NCBI GenBank assembly: GCA_024280115.1
Contig: JAJRQT010000116.1
Span: 1 to 36,935 of the forward strand
Source of the DNA: Bacteroidota bacterium
Lineage (GTDB): Bacteria; Bacteroidota; Bacteroidia; Cytophagales; Cyclobacteriaceae
Reading direction: 5' to 3'
Length of the DNA: 36,935 bases
The translations under genes and the position numbers were made by a program. Of the stretch, positions 1-8,694 are shown piece after piece (within the stretch, counting starts at the first letter, position 1; each line of letters starts with the position of its first letter). The notes beneath the pieces are model-generated. The model did no database searches and was not told the origin of the DNA. It worked only from the letters and a program-made list of their open reading frames with translations.

Positions 1-2
1 AT

Positions 3-134
3 AAATTATACGTGCGTTCTATAGGTCTAAAGCGAGCCAGCGGCTTTGTGACGATGGTTAATTTAACCTATAACCTGTTTAGATATGAACAAATAGTAAG
101 GTTAGATGGGATAGGTATGTCCAATTGGCAATAA
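3..134 (+). pseudogene. C-terminal end of a DDE transposase (5' part outside window)
   Basis: The reading frame is open from the window edge (first full codon at 3) to TAA at 132-134. It encodes about 43 residues, including LYVRSIGLKRA and NLTYNLFRYEQIVRL. This is the typical last stretch of IS4/IS5-superfamily DDE transposases, where a conserved Gly-x-x-(R/K)-A helix is followed by a 'xLxYNxxRxxxL' helix. No catalytic residue is visible because only the tail is in the window, so intact gene versus remnant cannot be decided. No terminal inverted repeat was recognised between 135 and 238. The family assignment comes from pattern memory only. Confidence 0.5.
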
Positions 135-238
135 CAAAAAAGTTAAAACATTGATAATCAATATATTGAGTAAATTAAGGTAAAAGCAAAATAAAATATT
201 TCAATTTATTTTGACTGATTTCAAAATTTGAAACAAAA

Positions 239-1354
239 GTGAAAAACTCAAAATCAATTATTAGAGGTGCCCTAAAGATAAAAAGGATTTCGTTGCTATG
301 GTTAGCATTAGTTTCATGTTTTTATTCATGTAGTACTAAGCATCCAGATTATTACATCATTAAAGAATTTAACCAAGAGGATGTCCCTTTGGACAGAACA
401 TTAAAAGGGGTAAAAATGGAGGTGGAGGGCTTAATCTATCCCAGAAGAATTTTAAACTTAAAGAACCACCTAATTGTTAGCGAGCATAAAGCAGATACTC
501 TTATTCGTATTATTGATAAAAAAAACGGGATTATTGTCAAGAGTGTCGGCATTCCGGGATTTGGCCCTGGGGAAATTGATGATGTTCCATGGAGGCTTTA
601 CCCTGTTAATAATGAAGAAAATGAATTTTTGGTATTTTCTTTAATGTCGAAAAAACTAGATAGATTCTATGTTAGTGGATTATCAGGTTATTCAGCAGAA
701 ACTATTAAATTTAAGGAGATTCTTCCTTCTGGCAGAGATTTTTTATTCTCTTCAGATTCTACATTTATGTCTATTATCGTTGATGGTAATGATAAATTTG
801 TGGAGTTTGATGTTGAGGGGAAGGTCATTCAAAGGTACGATAAGTGGGATCATATGCTTGATGATAAACATTTGCCCCCTAACGTAGTCTCCATGATTCA
901 TGCAGGATACTTCGATTGTGATTTGAGTAGGAATTTTTTTAGCCTTGCTTGTCTTAATGTAGATCGCATTGAGCTTTTAAATAAAGAAGAAGGAACTATT
1001 ACTTTTATTCGAGGTCCGATTAAACATGTCCCAGAGTTTACCGTTGATCACTCATCAGGGTTTGCAAAGCCATTTATAGATCTTAACACAATTAAATATT
1101 GCTATACAAATTCTGTATTTGGAGAAAGCAAGTTATACACACTGTTTTCAGGAAATAGCGCACATGAAGTTAACGTGGCTCCAGAGGGGCGATATAATAA
1201 TGATATTTATGTGTTTGATTTTGAGGGAAATGTTTTAGAACATTATCGTCTAGATCACACAATAGCTCATTTAGCAGTTGATGAAAGAGAGCGAAAGTTT
1301 TACGGTATTACCTTTAAAGAAGATCCGGCAGATATTATTGTTTTTGACTTCTAG
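239..1354 (+). CDS. 6-bladed beta-propeller lipoprotein (BF3164/TolB-like)
   Basis: 371 residues beginning with GTG at 239. The N-terminus has basic residues, a hydrophobic stretch and Cys at 27 (LVSC) and 31 (FYSC), either of which could be the lipobox Cys, so the protein is probably a lipid-anchored envelope protein. The segment 'SEHKADTLIRIIDKKNG' followed by 'KSVGIPGFGPGEIDD' is the usual first blade of Bacteroidota 6-bladed propeller lipoproteins, which have a 'xLxIxDxKxG...xGxxGxGPGE' pattern. No catalytic residues are recognisable and the ligand is unknown. A 15-bp near-palindrome (TTTCAAA-A-TTTGAAA, 219-233) lies directly before the start. It stands alone downstream of the transposase tail, and the next gene is a second propeller-type lipoprotein 0.8 kb away. 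Confidence 0.72.
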   Translation: MKNSKSIIRGALKIKRISLLWLALVSCFYSCSTKHPDYYIIKEFNQEDVPLDRTLKGVKMEVEGLIYPRRILNLKNHLIVSEHKADTLIRIIDKKNGIIVKSVGIPGFGPGEIDDVPWRLYPVNNEENEFLVFSLMSKKLDRFYVSGLSGYSAETIKFKEILPSGRDFLFSSDSTFMSIIVDGNDKFVEFDVEGKVIQRYDKWDHMLDDKHLPPNVVSMIHAGYFDCDLSRNFFSLACLNVDRIELLNKEEGTITFIRGPIKHVPEFTVDHSSGFAKPFIDLNTIKYCYTNSVFGESKLYTLFSGNSAHEVNVAPEGRYNNDIYVFDFEGNVLEHYRLDHTIAHLAVDERERKFYGITFKEDPADIIVFDF

Positions 1355-2084
1355 GTAGCTAACTTTTAAATGCATTTTTTATTTGTGTTTTATAGGTAGA
1401 GATAATAAAACAATCAAGAATGTTTTTTTATCGCGTTTTCACATACTAGGTTCACCTTGACTTCCTATACCATAACGAAAGGAGATAGAAGGATTAATCT
1501 GGAATGAAATTTACATGGATTAAATTCAATTTATAAGATAAAAAATGAAACCAAAAAGAGGAAAAGGTCTTCTTTATACAAGGTGATGTGGTGGTTTGGT
1601 GTTAAATATAAAGGATGCAGATTAACTGTCCCTACATAGTCTGACAGTTTAGAATTATGGTTATGAGCTTCTACTCATTTGAGACGCTATATATAGTAAA
1701 AAATATTCAAAGATATTCATGGCATTTTTAATTCAATCCAAAAACTTAACCAATGAAATGACTAGAACACACAGTTCATAGGAGAAGTCGGGTATTGCCT
1801 TGCCTGCGGTAAATCTTGCACCTCGGCTAATGTTTCATTGACACATGGACGGTTACAAGGGGAACACCGAAGATAGAATTCTGATTCTTATATTTCCTGA
1901 GACATACAAATTTCAATTTTAGTTTATCGCTTTGAATAAAAATTTCTGTACATGATTTTTTTTCATGATTTGAATAAAAGCAATTTAAGCTTAATTACTT
2001 AGTTATAAAACTAATACAACAGTTGTTTAACTAAATAATTAATAATAGATTTATAAACATGAATTTGAAGCTGGGATATCAATT
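1355..2084. other. gene-poor AT-rich gap
   Basis: No convincing gene is present. All frames on both strands are broken by frequent stops. A minus-strand stretch around 1725-1830 has a vaguely protein-like composition but no conserved domain that I can defend. The region lies between two propeller-type lipoproteins and near transposase DNA, so it may be decayed sequence. Confidence 0.5.
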
Positions 2085-2150
2085 ATGAAAAAGCTGGTTT
2101 GGGTATCGTGCTTGGTGTTTCTTCCTTTCTGCTCAGAAAAAAAAGTGTAG
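2085..2150 (+). pseudogene. lipoprotein signal-peptide micro-ORF, probable gene remnant
   Basis: ATG at 2085 opens a 21-codon frame, MKKLVWVSCLVFLPFCSEKK then Val and stop. It is a textbook lipoprotein signal peptide (two Lys, hydrophobic core, Cys preceded by a small or hydrophobic residue) that stops just after the lipobox. The stop follows a run of eight A, a likely slippage site, but shifting the frame by one base either way reaches another stop within a few codons. It lies 21 bp before the start of the full-length lipoprotein at 2172. It is either a decayed duplicate of a neighbouring lipoprotein gene or a short leader ORF. Confidence 0.35.
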
Positions 2151-2171
2151 ATCCATGTTATAATATATAGA

Positions 2172-3263
2172 ATGAAAAAGTTTATATGCCAGGTTATATT
2201 AGGATTGGCGTTCATATATGGCTGCGAACAAAAGCAGGCGCAAGAGATTAAGTTAGTGAGCAAAGAAGAATTCATTCAGTTAGTCGACACGATATCGATT
2301 GCGATCAAACACGATTTGCTGGGTGATTATTATTATTGGACAATTTCAGAAGATGATTATTATGTGGCTTACCATCACATGCTCCATCGAATAGATGTGT
2401 TTGATCTCAACAATCTTACCTTTAGTCATTCTATACCTCTGGAAAAGAGAGGCCCCGATGGGGTACCATCGACAATGTATGTACTAAAAACAGGTGATGA
2501 ATACGTTTTAAGCAACGCGCAATATTATTATAGAATTACAAATGATGGCTCAATTGTCAGTAAGGCAGCAATTAGCAAGTTTTCAGCTTCCAAGGATGGT
2601 TTTCTATTTTATCAGAAAAGGTTGGCATCGAGAAATTATGATGATTTATCTATCGACAAAGATCGAAACTACATTTATCGTCCTATCTACAAATATGACG
2701 ATAAGAGGATAGATTATTCATCTTTTTTCATGTGCTACATTGACTATATGAATTGGACTTCGGATGTAATAAAAGTAACTTACCCTGAATCATATGTAAA
2801 AACCTATACCGAAACAAGTTTTTTAGGCGATGGATGTATGTTAAGAAATGGACATTCGATGGTATTTAATTTTCCTGGCTCCAACGAAATCTATGTTTTT
2901 GACACCGTTTTACAAAATACTAAGGTTTATGATCCATTTATCTCTAATAAGGAGGAAATGCAAATTGGGTATAATGAAAACATGGGTATACGGTACCATC
3001 CCAGATTTTTATCTGTAAAATATAATGCAAAAAGTAATTCATACTACCGATTGCACAAAACCCAAGCTAAAGGGGAAAACTTTTCTGAAACAGATTACTT
3101 TCTGATTAATATGGATAGCAATTTCAATACTATTGTTCAATACAATCTCGGTGACCTTTTTAACCCGAGATATCGAATCCATAAAGGTTATCTTTATTTT
3201 ACCGCAAAAGATGTGGACAAAGATGCTTTGTACAATTTGAAATTGTATAGAATAAAAGGATAG
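2172..3263 (+). CDS. DUF4221-like propeller lipoprotein
   Basis: 363 residues from ATG 2172. The N-terminus is a lipoprotein signal (basic start, hydrophobic core, IYGC with Cys18, then EQKQAQ), so it is predicted to be lipid-anchored in the envelope. The order 'DTISIAI...', 'MLHRIDVFDLNN', 'SIPLEKRGPDGVPS' and then repeated Tyr/Asp-rich beta strands matches the DUF4221 family of Bacteroidota. In that family a 'IDVFDL...I.LE.EGPNGI' segment marks the first blade. Length is normal for the family (about 360-400). The function of the family is unknown. The gene has no operon partner; the next gene starts 150 bp downstream. Confidence 0.65.
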   Translation: MKKFICQVILGLAFIYGCEQKQAQEIKLVSKEEFIQLVDTISIAIKHDLLGDYYYWTISEDDYYVAYHHMLHRIDVFDLNNLTFSHSIPLEKRGPDGVPSTMYVLKTGDEYVLSNAQYYYRITNDGSIVSKAAISKFSASKDGFLFYQKRLASRNYDDLSIDKDRNYIYRPIYKYDDKRIDYSSFFMCYIDYMNWTSDVIKVTYPESYVKTYTETSFLGDGCMLRNGHSMVFNFPGSNEIYVFDTVLQNTKVYDPFISNKEEMQIGYNENMGIRYHPRFLSVKYNAKSNSYYRLHKTQAKGENFSETDYFLINMDSNFNTIVQYNLGDLFNPRYRIHKGYLYFTAKDVDKDALYNLKLYRIKG

Positions 3264-3413
3264 ATCGACAATTTATAAATTAATATCACTTGCTGGAAAA
3301 ACAGAGAAGTTCATAAATTTTATGATAAAATCAGCAGTAACATAAAATATTTCTATCTTCAATAAATAAATACCTGAAATCATTAAAATATGATTGACCA
3401 GAGACTTTTTAAA

Positions 3414-4499
3414 ATGGAAATCCGAAACTTTTTGATCTTTGCATTTCCAATTCTTATCTACAGTTGCAACCTCCAAAACAAACAAGATAACGAGCAAATA
3501 GAGAAACGGGAATTCTTGCAAGAGAGCAACCTGGTGGATGTACTTAAAATCTCAAATGGGACGTTCACCCGGGAAATAATAAGCAATGGCAAACTAAAAT
3601 CCATCCAAAAAAGCGACCTTCAGTTTAAAACTTCTGAGACCATTGTAGAAATCCTTGTATCCAACGGATCATGGGTGAAAGCAGGCCAGGTCATCGCAAG
3701 AATTGACAAAGAGGATTTGGAACAGCAATACAACAAGGCCTTAATAAGCCTGGAAAAATCCGAATTAGAATTGCAGGACTTTTTTCTTAGCCATGCGCAA
3801 TTATTAGCAGATACAACTTCCGAAGAAGGAAAACAGAAATATCGAATTGCCGAAATTCGGTCGGGTTATGCGGAGGCAAAAATAGCCCTGGAGACAGCAA
3901 AGCGAAACATTCAATCAACAGAATTGAAGGCCCCTTTTCATGGGAAGGTGGTAAATCTAAATTTTAAAAAGCATGAACAATCTAAGCCGGGAGAGGTGTT
4001 CTGTACTATAATAGATGATTCAAGGTTTGAGGTGGAATTTAAAGTAATTGAATCGGAAATTTCCAGTGTTGAAGTGGGTAAAAAAGTGCACATAGACGTA
4101 CATGCCAACGATGTTTCTTTGGTAGGAAAAATCACTGAAATTAATCCTATTGTCGATGAAAATGGTCTCTTCACTGTGAGGGCTACAATAAACAACCCCG
4201 GGAAGCTGTACGATGGCATTAATGTGAGCGTATTGGTTGAAAATGAAATAGCCAATCAATTGATTGTGCCAAAAACAGCGGTAGTGCTCCGACAAAATCA
4301 GGAAGTGTTGTTTACCTACAAGTCAGGCATAGCATTCTGGACATACGTGCAGACGCAGTATGAAAATAGTGATTCCTACGCGGTTATCGCCCATCCTGAT
4401 AAAAATGGCAGTCTCAGCGCGGGTGACACAGTTATTGTGAATGGCAATTTGAACCTGGCTCATGAAAGTATGGTGGAGATTGATGAATTCTTGGAGTGA
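3414..4499 (+). CDS. RND efflux periplasmic adaptor (HlyD/MFP family) lipoprotein
   Basis: Adaptor bridging an inner-membrane RND pump and an outer-membrane channel. I place the start at ATG 3414, which gives a clean lipoprotein signal (MEIRNFLIFAFPILIYSC, Cys18). An in-frame ATG at 3390 would add eight polar residues before it. After the signal come a lipoyl half-motif (SNGSWVKAGQVIARID), a helical hairpin (about residues 105-165), the returning lipoyl half (ELKAPFHGKVVNLNF) and beta-barrel and membrane-proximal domains ending at about 360. This order is diagnostic of MFP proteins. Its natural partners are the two permeases from 5632, but a toxin-antitoxin pair and 0.4 kb of repeat-bearing DNA separate them. 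No TolC-like gene adjoins it. Confidence 0.85.
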   Translation: MEIRNFLIFAFPILIYSCNLQNKQDNEQIEKREFLQESNLVDVLKISNGTFTREIISNGKLKSIQKSDLQFKTSETIVEILVSNGSWVKAGQVIARIDKEDLEQQYNKALISLEKSELELQDFFLSHAQLLADTTSEEGKQKYRIAEIRSGYAEAKIALETAKRNIQSTELKAPFHGKVVNLNFKKHEQSKPGEVFCTIIDDSRFEVEFKVIESEISSVEVGKKVHIDVHANDVSLVGKITEINPIVDENGLFTVRATINNPGKLYDGINVSVLVENEIANQLIVPKTAVVLRQNQEVLFTYKSGIAFWTYVQTQYENSDSYAVIAHPDKNGSLSAGDTVIVNGNLNLAHESMVEIDEFLE

Positions 4500-4578
4500 T
4501 GAGTTTATAGATTGGTGTTGCCTTGCTTTGTGACATTGGCGCTTTTTTGATTCTGGTAAAAAATGGTAATTTTGAATT

Positions 4579-4878
4579 ATGAGCATATTAGACAGAAATA
4601 TTGATGATATTCAGGATTTGTGCAGCAGATATAAAGTTGCTCGTCTATTTGCATTTGGATCTGTTTTGACGGGTGAATTTGGCTCGGATAGTGATATTGA
4701 TTTTATAGTTGATTTTTCCGAGGTGAACTTATTTGAGTATGCTGACAATTATTTTGCATTTAAATATGCACTTGAGAATCTATTAAAACGAAATGTTGAT
4801 TTGCTTGAAGACAAAGCGATAAGAAATCCGTTTTTGCGTAAATCAATTAATACGACAAAAAAGCTGATTTATGGATAA
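4579..4878 (+). CDS. mntA: MntA-type nucleotidyltransferase, antitoxin of MntA-HepT
   Basis: 99-residue minimal nucleotidyltransferase. The polymerase-beta-like active site is intact: Gly27-Ser28, ten residues, Asp39-x-Asp41 (GSx10DxD), with a third acidic candidate Asp74 in 'NVDLLEDK'. In type VII toxin-antitoxin systems such proteins neutralise the partner HEPN ribonuclease by transferring AMP to its active-site Tyr (established for MntA-HepT). The gene overlaps the HEPN gene by 8 bp (4871-4878), the usual arrangement. The overlap indicates translational coupling. The pair sits between an RND adaptor and its permeases and reads in the same direction. Confidence 0.88.
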   Translation: MSILDRNIDDIQDLCSRYKVARLFAFGSVLTGEFGSDSDIDFIVDFSEVNLFEYADNYFAFKYALENLLKRNVDLLEDKAIRNPFLRKSINTTKKLIYG

Positions 4879-5209
4879 TGAAATTAAGACCTGGCTTTAT
4901 GATATATTACAGTCCGTAAATGAGATTGATAGCTACTATGCAGATAAGCCAAGGATTTATGAAGAGTTTTTAATTGATATTAAAACAAAGCGTGCAATTG
5001 AGCGTGATCTTGAGATCATTGGGGAAGCTGTAAATAGGATTCTTAAAAAAGACCATTCATTTAAGATAAATAATGCAAAACAGATAGTTGCTACAAGAAA
5101 TCGGATTATTCATGGATATGACACAGTATCTGATGACTTAATCTGGAGTATTGTTATAAATCACATACCCAAATTAAAAGTTGAAATATCTGATTTACTT
5201 AGATTGTAA
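4871..5209 (+). CDS. hepT: HepT-type HEPN ribonuclease toxin (DUF86)
   Basis: 112-residue all-helical HEPN protein of the DUF86/HepT family. The ribonuclease motif Rx4HxY is present as Arg76-NRII-His81-Gly-Tyr83 near the C-terminus. Upstream, 'RDLEIIGEAVNRI' (about 45-57) is the conserved helix of DUF86 proteins. By family knowledge, HepT dimers cleave RNA or tRNA ends and are silenced by polyAMPylation of the motif Tyr by MntA. Every key residue is intact, so the module looks functional. It overlaps mntA by 8 bp and is followed by a 422-bp non-coding stretch carrying palindromes. Confidence 0.88.
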   Translation: MDNEIKTWLYDILQSVNEIDSYYADKPRIYEEFLIDIKTKRAIERDLEIIGEAVNRILKKDHSFKINNAKQIVATRNRIIHGYDTVSDDLIWSIVINHIPKLKVEISDLLRL

Positions 5210-5276
5210 TGATACCGCACCCTTCTTCATCCGGATAACAACTGGCAAGGAAAAATGTGCGATTAAAAATCATAGT

Positions 5277-5395
5277 CATTGCGATGACAACAAAGGAGCA
5301 GAAGCCTGTCTGACCGATAAGCAGGCAATCTGTCAAATAGAAAGAGATTGCCTGTCTGCCGACAAGGCAGGCTTCGTGCCTACCGATGACGGTAA
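5277..5395. repeat. large imperfect palindromic intergenic repeat
   Basis: Arms 5301-5331 and 5345-5375 (31 nt each) are complementary at 23 of 31 positions, both ends being GAAGCCTG and CAGGCAATCT. The arms surround a 13-nt loop. Each arm is itself a small hairpin (GCCTG...CAGGC). The flanks (CATTGCGATGAC at 5277 and CCGATGACGG at 5383-5392) extend the element. It resembles dispersed palindromic repeats found between genes in many Bacteroidota genomes, but whether it recurs elsewhere in this genome cannot be seen from one window. Confidence 0.6.
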
Positions 5396-5461
5396 TTTCA
5401 TCAGCCGTCCAGATGAGGTATCAGGTATCCTAAGGCTTTAGCATAATAAAAGCTGATAATC

Positions 5462-5500
5462 CCCGGAACACCCGCCTGCCGCGAGGCACGGGGTCCGGGA
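5462..5500. repeat. G+C-rich stem-loop
   Basis: The outer pair CCCGGA/TCCGGG encloses an inner stem GCCT/AGGC around a GCCGCG-type loop. It stands out from AT-rich flanks. No U-tract follows, so it is not a clear terminator. Confidence 0.4.
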
Positions 5501-5535
5501 ATAAAGACAGTTCGATAATTTGTAACATCATAGAT

Positions 5536-5553
5536 AACCTGCGCAAGCAGGTT
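5536..5553. repeat. perfect 7-bp hairpin with GCAA loop
   Basis: AACCTGC-GCAA-GCAGGTT is a perfect 7-bp stem closed by a GNRA-type tetraloop. It lies about 80 bp before the permease start at 5632. It could be a terminator-like or mRNA-stabilising structure in the permease leader; the role is inferred only. Confidence 0.4.
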
Positions 5554-5631
5554 TGTACATTTTGAAAAAAAATATTCTGGCGATAAGGTAAATTTTTACA
5601 AACTTGAATCTTTTTTAAACTCAATTACTAA

Positions 5632-8600
5632 ATGGTAAAATTTTTACTTGAACGACCAATTGCTGTGACCATGACTTTTGTGGCCTTTCTTGTCATTGGT
5701 GCAGTTACAAGTTTACAGCTTCCCATATCTTTGCTCCCCGATACGGATATACCAAAAATATCAGTTCATATCAATAAGGAGAACCTGTCGGCAAGAGAAC
5801 TGGAAAATACAATCACGAATCCACTTCGAAGGTATTTATTACAAACTGCCCACCTGGAAGATATTCGAAGCAAAACGTATAATGAATACGCAATCATTGA
5901 GCTTGATTTTGAATTTGGCTCCGACATTGACCTGGCATTTATCGAGGCCAATGAAAAAATAGACCTGGCATTGCAGCATTTACCGAGGGATTTGCAACGC
6001 CCGAGGGTCATCAAAGCCAGCGCCACAGAAATTCCCGCATTTTATCTTAACCTCACCATTAAGCAAGAGACCAACAACAATGTTTCAGAATTCGAGATAT
6101 CACAGGACTTCATTGAGTTGAGCAATTTTTCTCACCAGGTCATCAGAAAACGGATTGAGCAGGTGCCGGAAGTAGCATTGGTTGATATGAGCGGCATGGT
6201 ATTCCCGGAGATTCTCATCATTCCCAACTGGGATAAACTCAATGCCTTAAACATTTCACTGGAAGACCTTGAAACTGCGATCAATCAAAACAACATCAAC
6301 CTGGGAAACCTGACCATCACCGATGGGCAATATCAATATAATGTCCGGTTTTCATCTTCCATAAAAACTATCAGGGATATTGAAGAAATTTACCTGAAAG
6401 TAGATAGCAGAGTATTTCAGCTTAAGGAATTGGTTTCTGTGACAGAGCAACCGCAAAAGCAGACTGGGATGGTGATATCCAACAATAAGCCGACGATTAC
6501 CATGGCGGTGATCAAACGGAGTGACGCCCAAATGAATCAATTGAAAAATTCCCTGAACGCTCTGATGGAAAATTTAAAGATTGATTATCCCCATATAGAT
6601 TTTAAGGTGACCCGGGATCAGACCAAATTATTGGAATATTCTATTTCGAATTTGAAACAGGGGCTACTATGGAGTTCCGTTCTGGCCTTTTTAGTGATGT
6701 TTTTCTTTTTGCGCGATATCCGGTCTCCCATCCTTATCGGCATCACCATCCCAACGACATTGGTCATCTCCCTGATGCTTTTTTATCTGTTCGATATTTC
6801 CATCAACATCATATCCTTATCCGGCTTGATCCTTGGTGTAGGGATGATGATCGATAACTCAATCATTGTAATAGACAATATTTCCCAACACCTTGAAATG
6901 GGTAAGACACTTAGCGCTGCTTGTATCCAGGGAGTAAATGAGATCTTCAGACCTTTGTTAAGTTCTGTATTAACTACCTGTGCTGTTTTCATCCCCTTAA
7001 TTTTTCTAAGCGGTATCACCGGGGCTTTGTTTTATGATCAGGCAATAGCAGTGACCATTGGCTTGTTTACCTCCCTGATTATATCTATTACCCTACTGCC
7101 GGTGTATTTCCATCTTTTTTATAAGAGAAAAAAGACATTTAGAATCAATGAAATTTTAAATAATATAAAAGGGATCCGCTATACCAGGATTTATGAAAAA
7201 GGGTTTGTTTTTATAATGCGTCATCAAATAGCCACCTTGGTGACGGTGGTATTATTAATTGTTGCCGCCGGATTTTTATTTACCATAGTATCCATCAGTC
7301 GATTACCCGAATATGACAAGAATGAAGCCCTGATTAAAATCAACTGGAACGAGAGCATTAATCTTGTGGAAAATCAAAAAAGACTTCAAAGTTTTCTGAA
7401 TGAAGTCAATCAGCTATTAGTAGATTATACAGGGATGATTGGTAAGCAGGATTTCGTACTCAACCAGCATGAAGGATTCTCACTTTCAGAAGTGAATCTT
7501 TACATCAGGACAAACTCATCAGATGACATTAAAAAAGTAACTGATAAACTCACGGACTTCCTGAATGAGAAGTACCCACATGCCATAGCACAAGTGGAGG
7601 ATGCAGAAAATATTTTTGACGCCGTTTTTAACGATAAGCAACCACCGCTGGAGGCACGCATAAGAGCAGTGGAAAATTACGGCAATGTCTATATCGGTCA
7701 TTTGGAAAAACTTTTAGGTTCACTTAAAAGGTCTGCAATCGGTAGTCAGATCAGGGAACCGGAGTGGCAGGAATTATTGGTATTGAATGTGGATTATAAG
7801 CGCCTGCTGCTATATAATGTAGCGATAGAAAATCTCTACTCAGCCCTGGAAAGCGCATTTAATGAAAATACAGTCTTGCTGATTACGGATAACCAGTATT
7901 TTGTCCCGGTAGTCATTGGTTCGGGGTTTAAGAATTTTGATGAAATACTTTCCCGGTTAAGCATTGAGAATAAAAATGATGAATCCATTCCCGTCAGGAA
8001 TCTTGTAAAGCAACACACAGATAAGAGCTTGAAATCCATAACCGCAGGTCAGGAAGGGGCCTATTTCCCCATTCCGCTCTATGTAAAAACAAATCAAATT
8101 GATGATTTCATCAAATCGATCAATGAAACTGTGCAATCGGATGGACTGTTTGAAGTAAGTTTTTCAGGCAGCTATTTTAAAACCAGGGAGATGATGAAGG
8201 AAATGATGATTATTCTGGCCATTTCACTTTTGTTATTGTACTTCATTTTGGCAGCACAATTTGAATCATTGAGGTTGCCATTCATTGTTTTATTAGAAGT
8301 ACCTATTGATCTGTTTGGAGCATTTCTTTTTCTATGGATTTTCGGTGACAGCATCAATATCATGTCGATGATCGGAATTATTGTGATGACGGGGATCATC
8401 ATCAATGACTCCATATTAAAGATCGATACCATAAACCAATTGAGAAAAGGTGGGCTGCCCTTGATACGTGCCTTGCATGTCGCGGGGCTCAGAAGATTAA
8501 AACCCATATTGATGACCAGCATCACCACGATATTGGCACTGATTCCATTTTTACTTTCATCCGGAATGGGTTCTGATCTACAAAAGCCGCTGGCGCTATC

Positions 8601-8694
8601 CATAATCGGAGGGATGCTTATCGGTACTTTGGTGAGCATCTTTGTAATTCCATTGCTTTATTATTATCTGGAAAAAGGTAAAGAACTAAAGTGA
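5632..8694 (+). CDS. RND efflux permease 1 (AcrB/MdtB-like) with altered relay
   Basis: 1020 residues, the normal length of RND permeases. It has an N-terminal helix with the usual 'FLLERPIAVTM' start, porter domains with 'LPRDLQRPRVIKA', TM clusters at about 340-490 and 855-1015, and the classic second-half 'LAAQFESLRLPFIVLLEVP'. In TM4 the proton-relay pair is Asp408-Asn409 (IDNSI) instead of Asp-Asp. In TM10 the usual Lys-Asn is replaced by Asn925-Asp926 (GIIINDSILK), with a Lys shifted to 930. The stop overlaps the next permease start (TGATG). Paired permeases with one adaptor recall MdtBC-type heterotrimers, so the two may form one pump; the substrate is unknown. Confidence 0.88.
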   Translation: MVKFLLERPIAVTMTFVAFLVIGAVTSLQLPISLLPDTDIPKISVHINKENLSARELENTITNPLRRYLLQTAHLEDIRSKTYNEYAIIELDFEFGSDIDLAFIEANEKIDLALQHLPRDLQRPRVIKASATEIPAFYLNLTIKQETNNNVSEFEISQDFIELSNFSHQVIRKRIEQVPEVALVDMSGMVFPEILIIPNWDKLNALNISLEDLETAINQNNINLGNLTITDGQYQYNVRFSSSIKTIRDIEEIYLKVDSRVFQLKELVSVTEQPQKQTGMVISNNKPTITMAVIKRSDAQMNQLKNSLNALMENLKIDYPHIDFKVTRDQTKLLEYSISNLKQGLLWSSVLAFLVMFFFLRDIRSPILIGITIPTTLVISLMLFYLFDISINIISLSGLILGVGMMIDNSIIVIDNISQHLEMGKTLSAACIQGVNEIFRPLLSSVLTTCAVFIPLIFLSGITGALFYDQAIAVTIGLFTSLIISITLLPVYFHLFYKRKKTFRINEILNNIKGIRYTRIYEKGFVFIMRHQIATLVTVVLLIVAAGFLFTIVSISRLPEYDKNEALIKINWNESINLVENQKRLQSFLNEVNQLLVDYTGMIGKQDFVLNQHEGFSLSEVNLYIRTNSSDDIKKVTDKLTDFLNEKYPHAIAQVEDAENIFDAVFNDKQPPLEARIRAVENYGNVYIGHLEKLLGSLKRSAIGSQIREPEWQELLVLNVDYKRLLLYNVAIENLYSALESAFNENTVLLITDNQYFVPVVIGSGFKNFDEILSRLSIENKNDESIPVRNLVKQHTDKSLKSITAGQEGAYFPIPLYVKTNQIDDFIKSINETVQSDGLFEVSFSGSYFKTREMMKEMMIILAISLLLLYFILAAQFESLRLPFIVLLEVPIDLFGAFLFLWIFGDSINIMSMIGIIVMTGIIINDSILKIDTINQLRKGGLPLIRALHVAGLRRLKPILMTSITTILALIPFLLSSGMGSDLQKPLALSIIGGMLIGTLVSIFVIPLLYYYLEKGKELK

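Larger units (their letters stand above)
5210..5631. other. non-coding stretch with stacked palindromes
   Basis: The open frame here (5181-5441, +) overlaps the end of hepT and is made of repeat sequence, so I do not call a gene. The stretch contains a long imperfect inverted repeat (5277-5395) and two hairpins (5462-5500 and 5536-5553), listed separately. G+C in the palindromes is clearly above the surrounding sequence. Confidence 0.6.

Noticed and set aside
1725..1830. minus-strand remnant resembling a four-helix-bundle (23S intervening-sequence-type) protein
   Set aside because: Only a short helix-like stretch is suggestive; the next expected conserved block is missing and stops interrupt it.
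2051..2275. 74-codon minus-strand ORF
   Set aside because: It is antisense to the start of the DUF4221-like gene and the micro-ORF, with composition typical of an antisense shadow.
4500..4578. terminator between the adaptor and mntA
   Set aside because: There is a T-run near 4545-4551, but the preceding complementary bases (GCC/GGC) are too few for a credible stem.
5181..5441. 86-codon ORF on the plus strand after hepT
   Set aside because: It overlaps the end of hepT in another frame and is mostly a translation of the palindromic repeat; it has no domain or start signal.
8172..8639. 155-codon minus-strand ORF
   Set aside because: It is antisense to the conserved C-terminal membrane part of RND permease 1.
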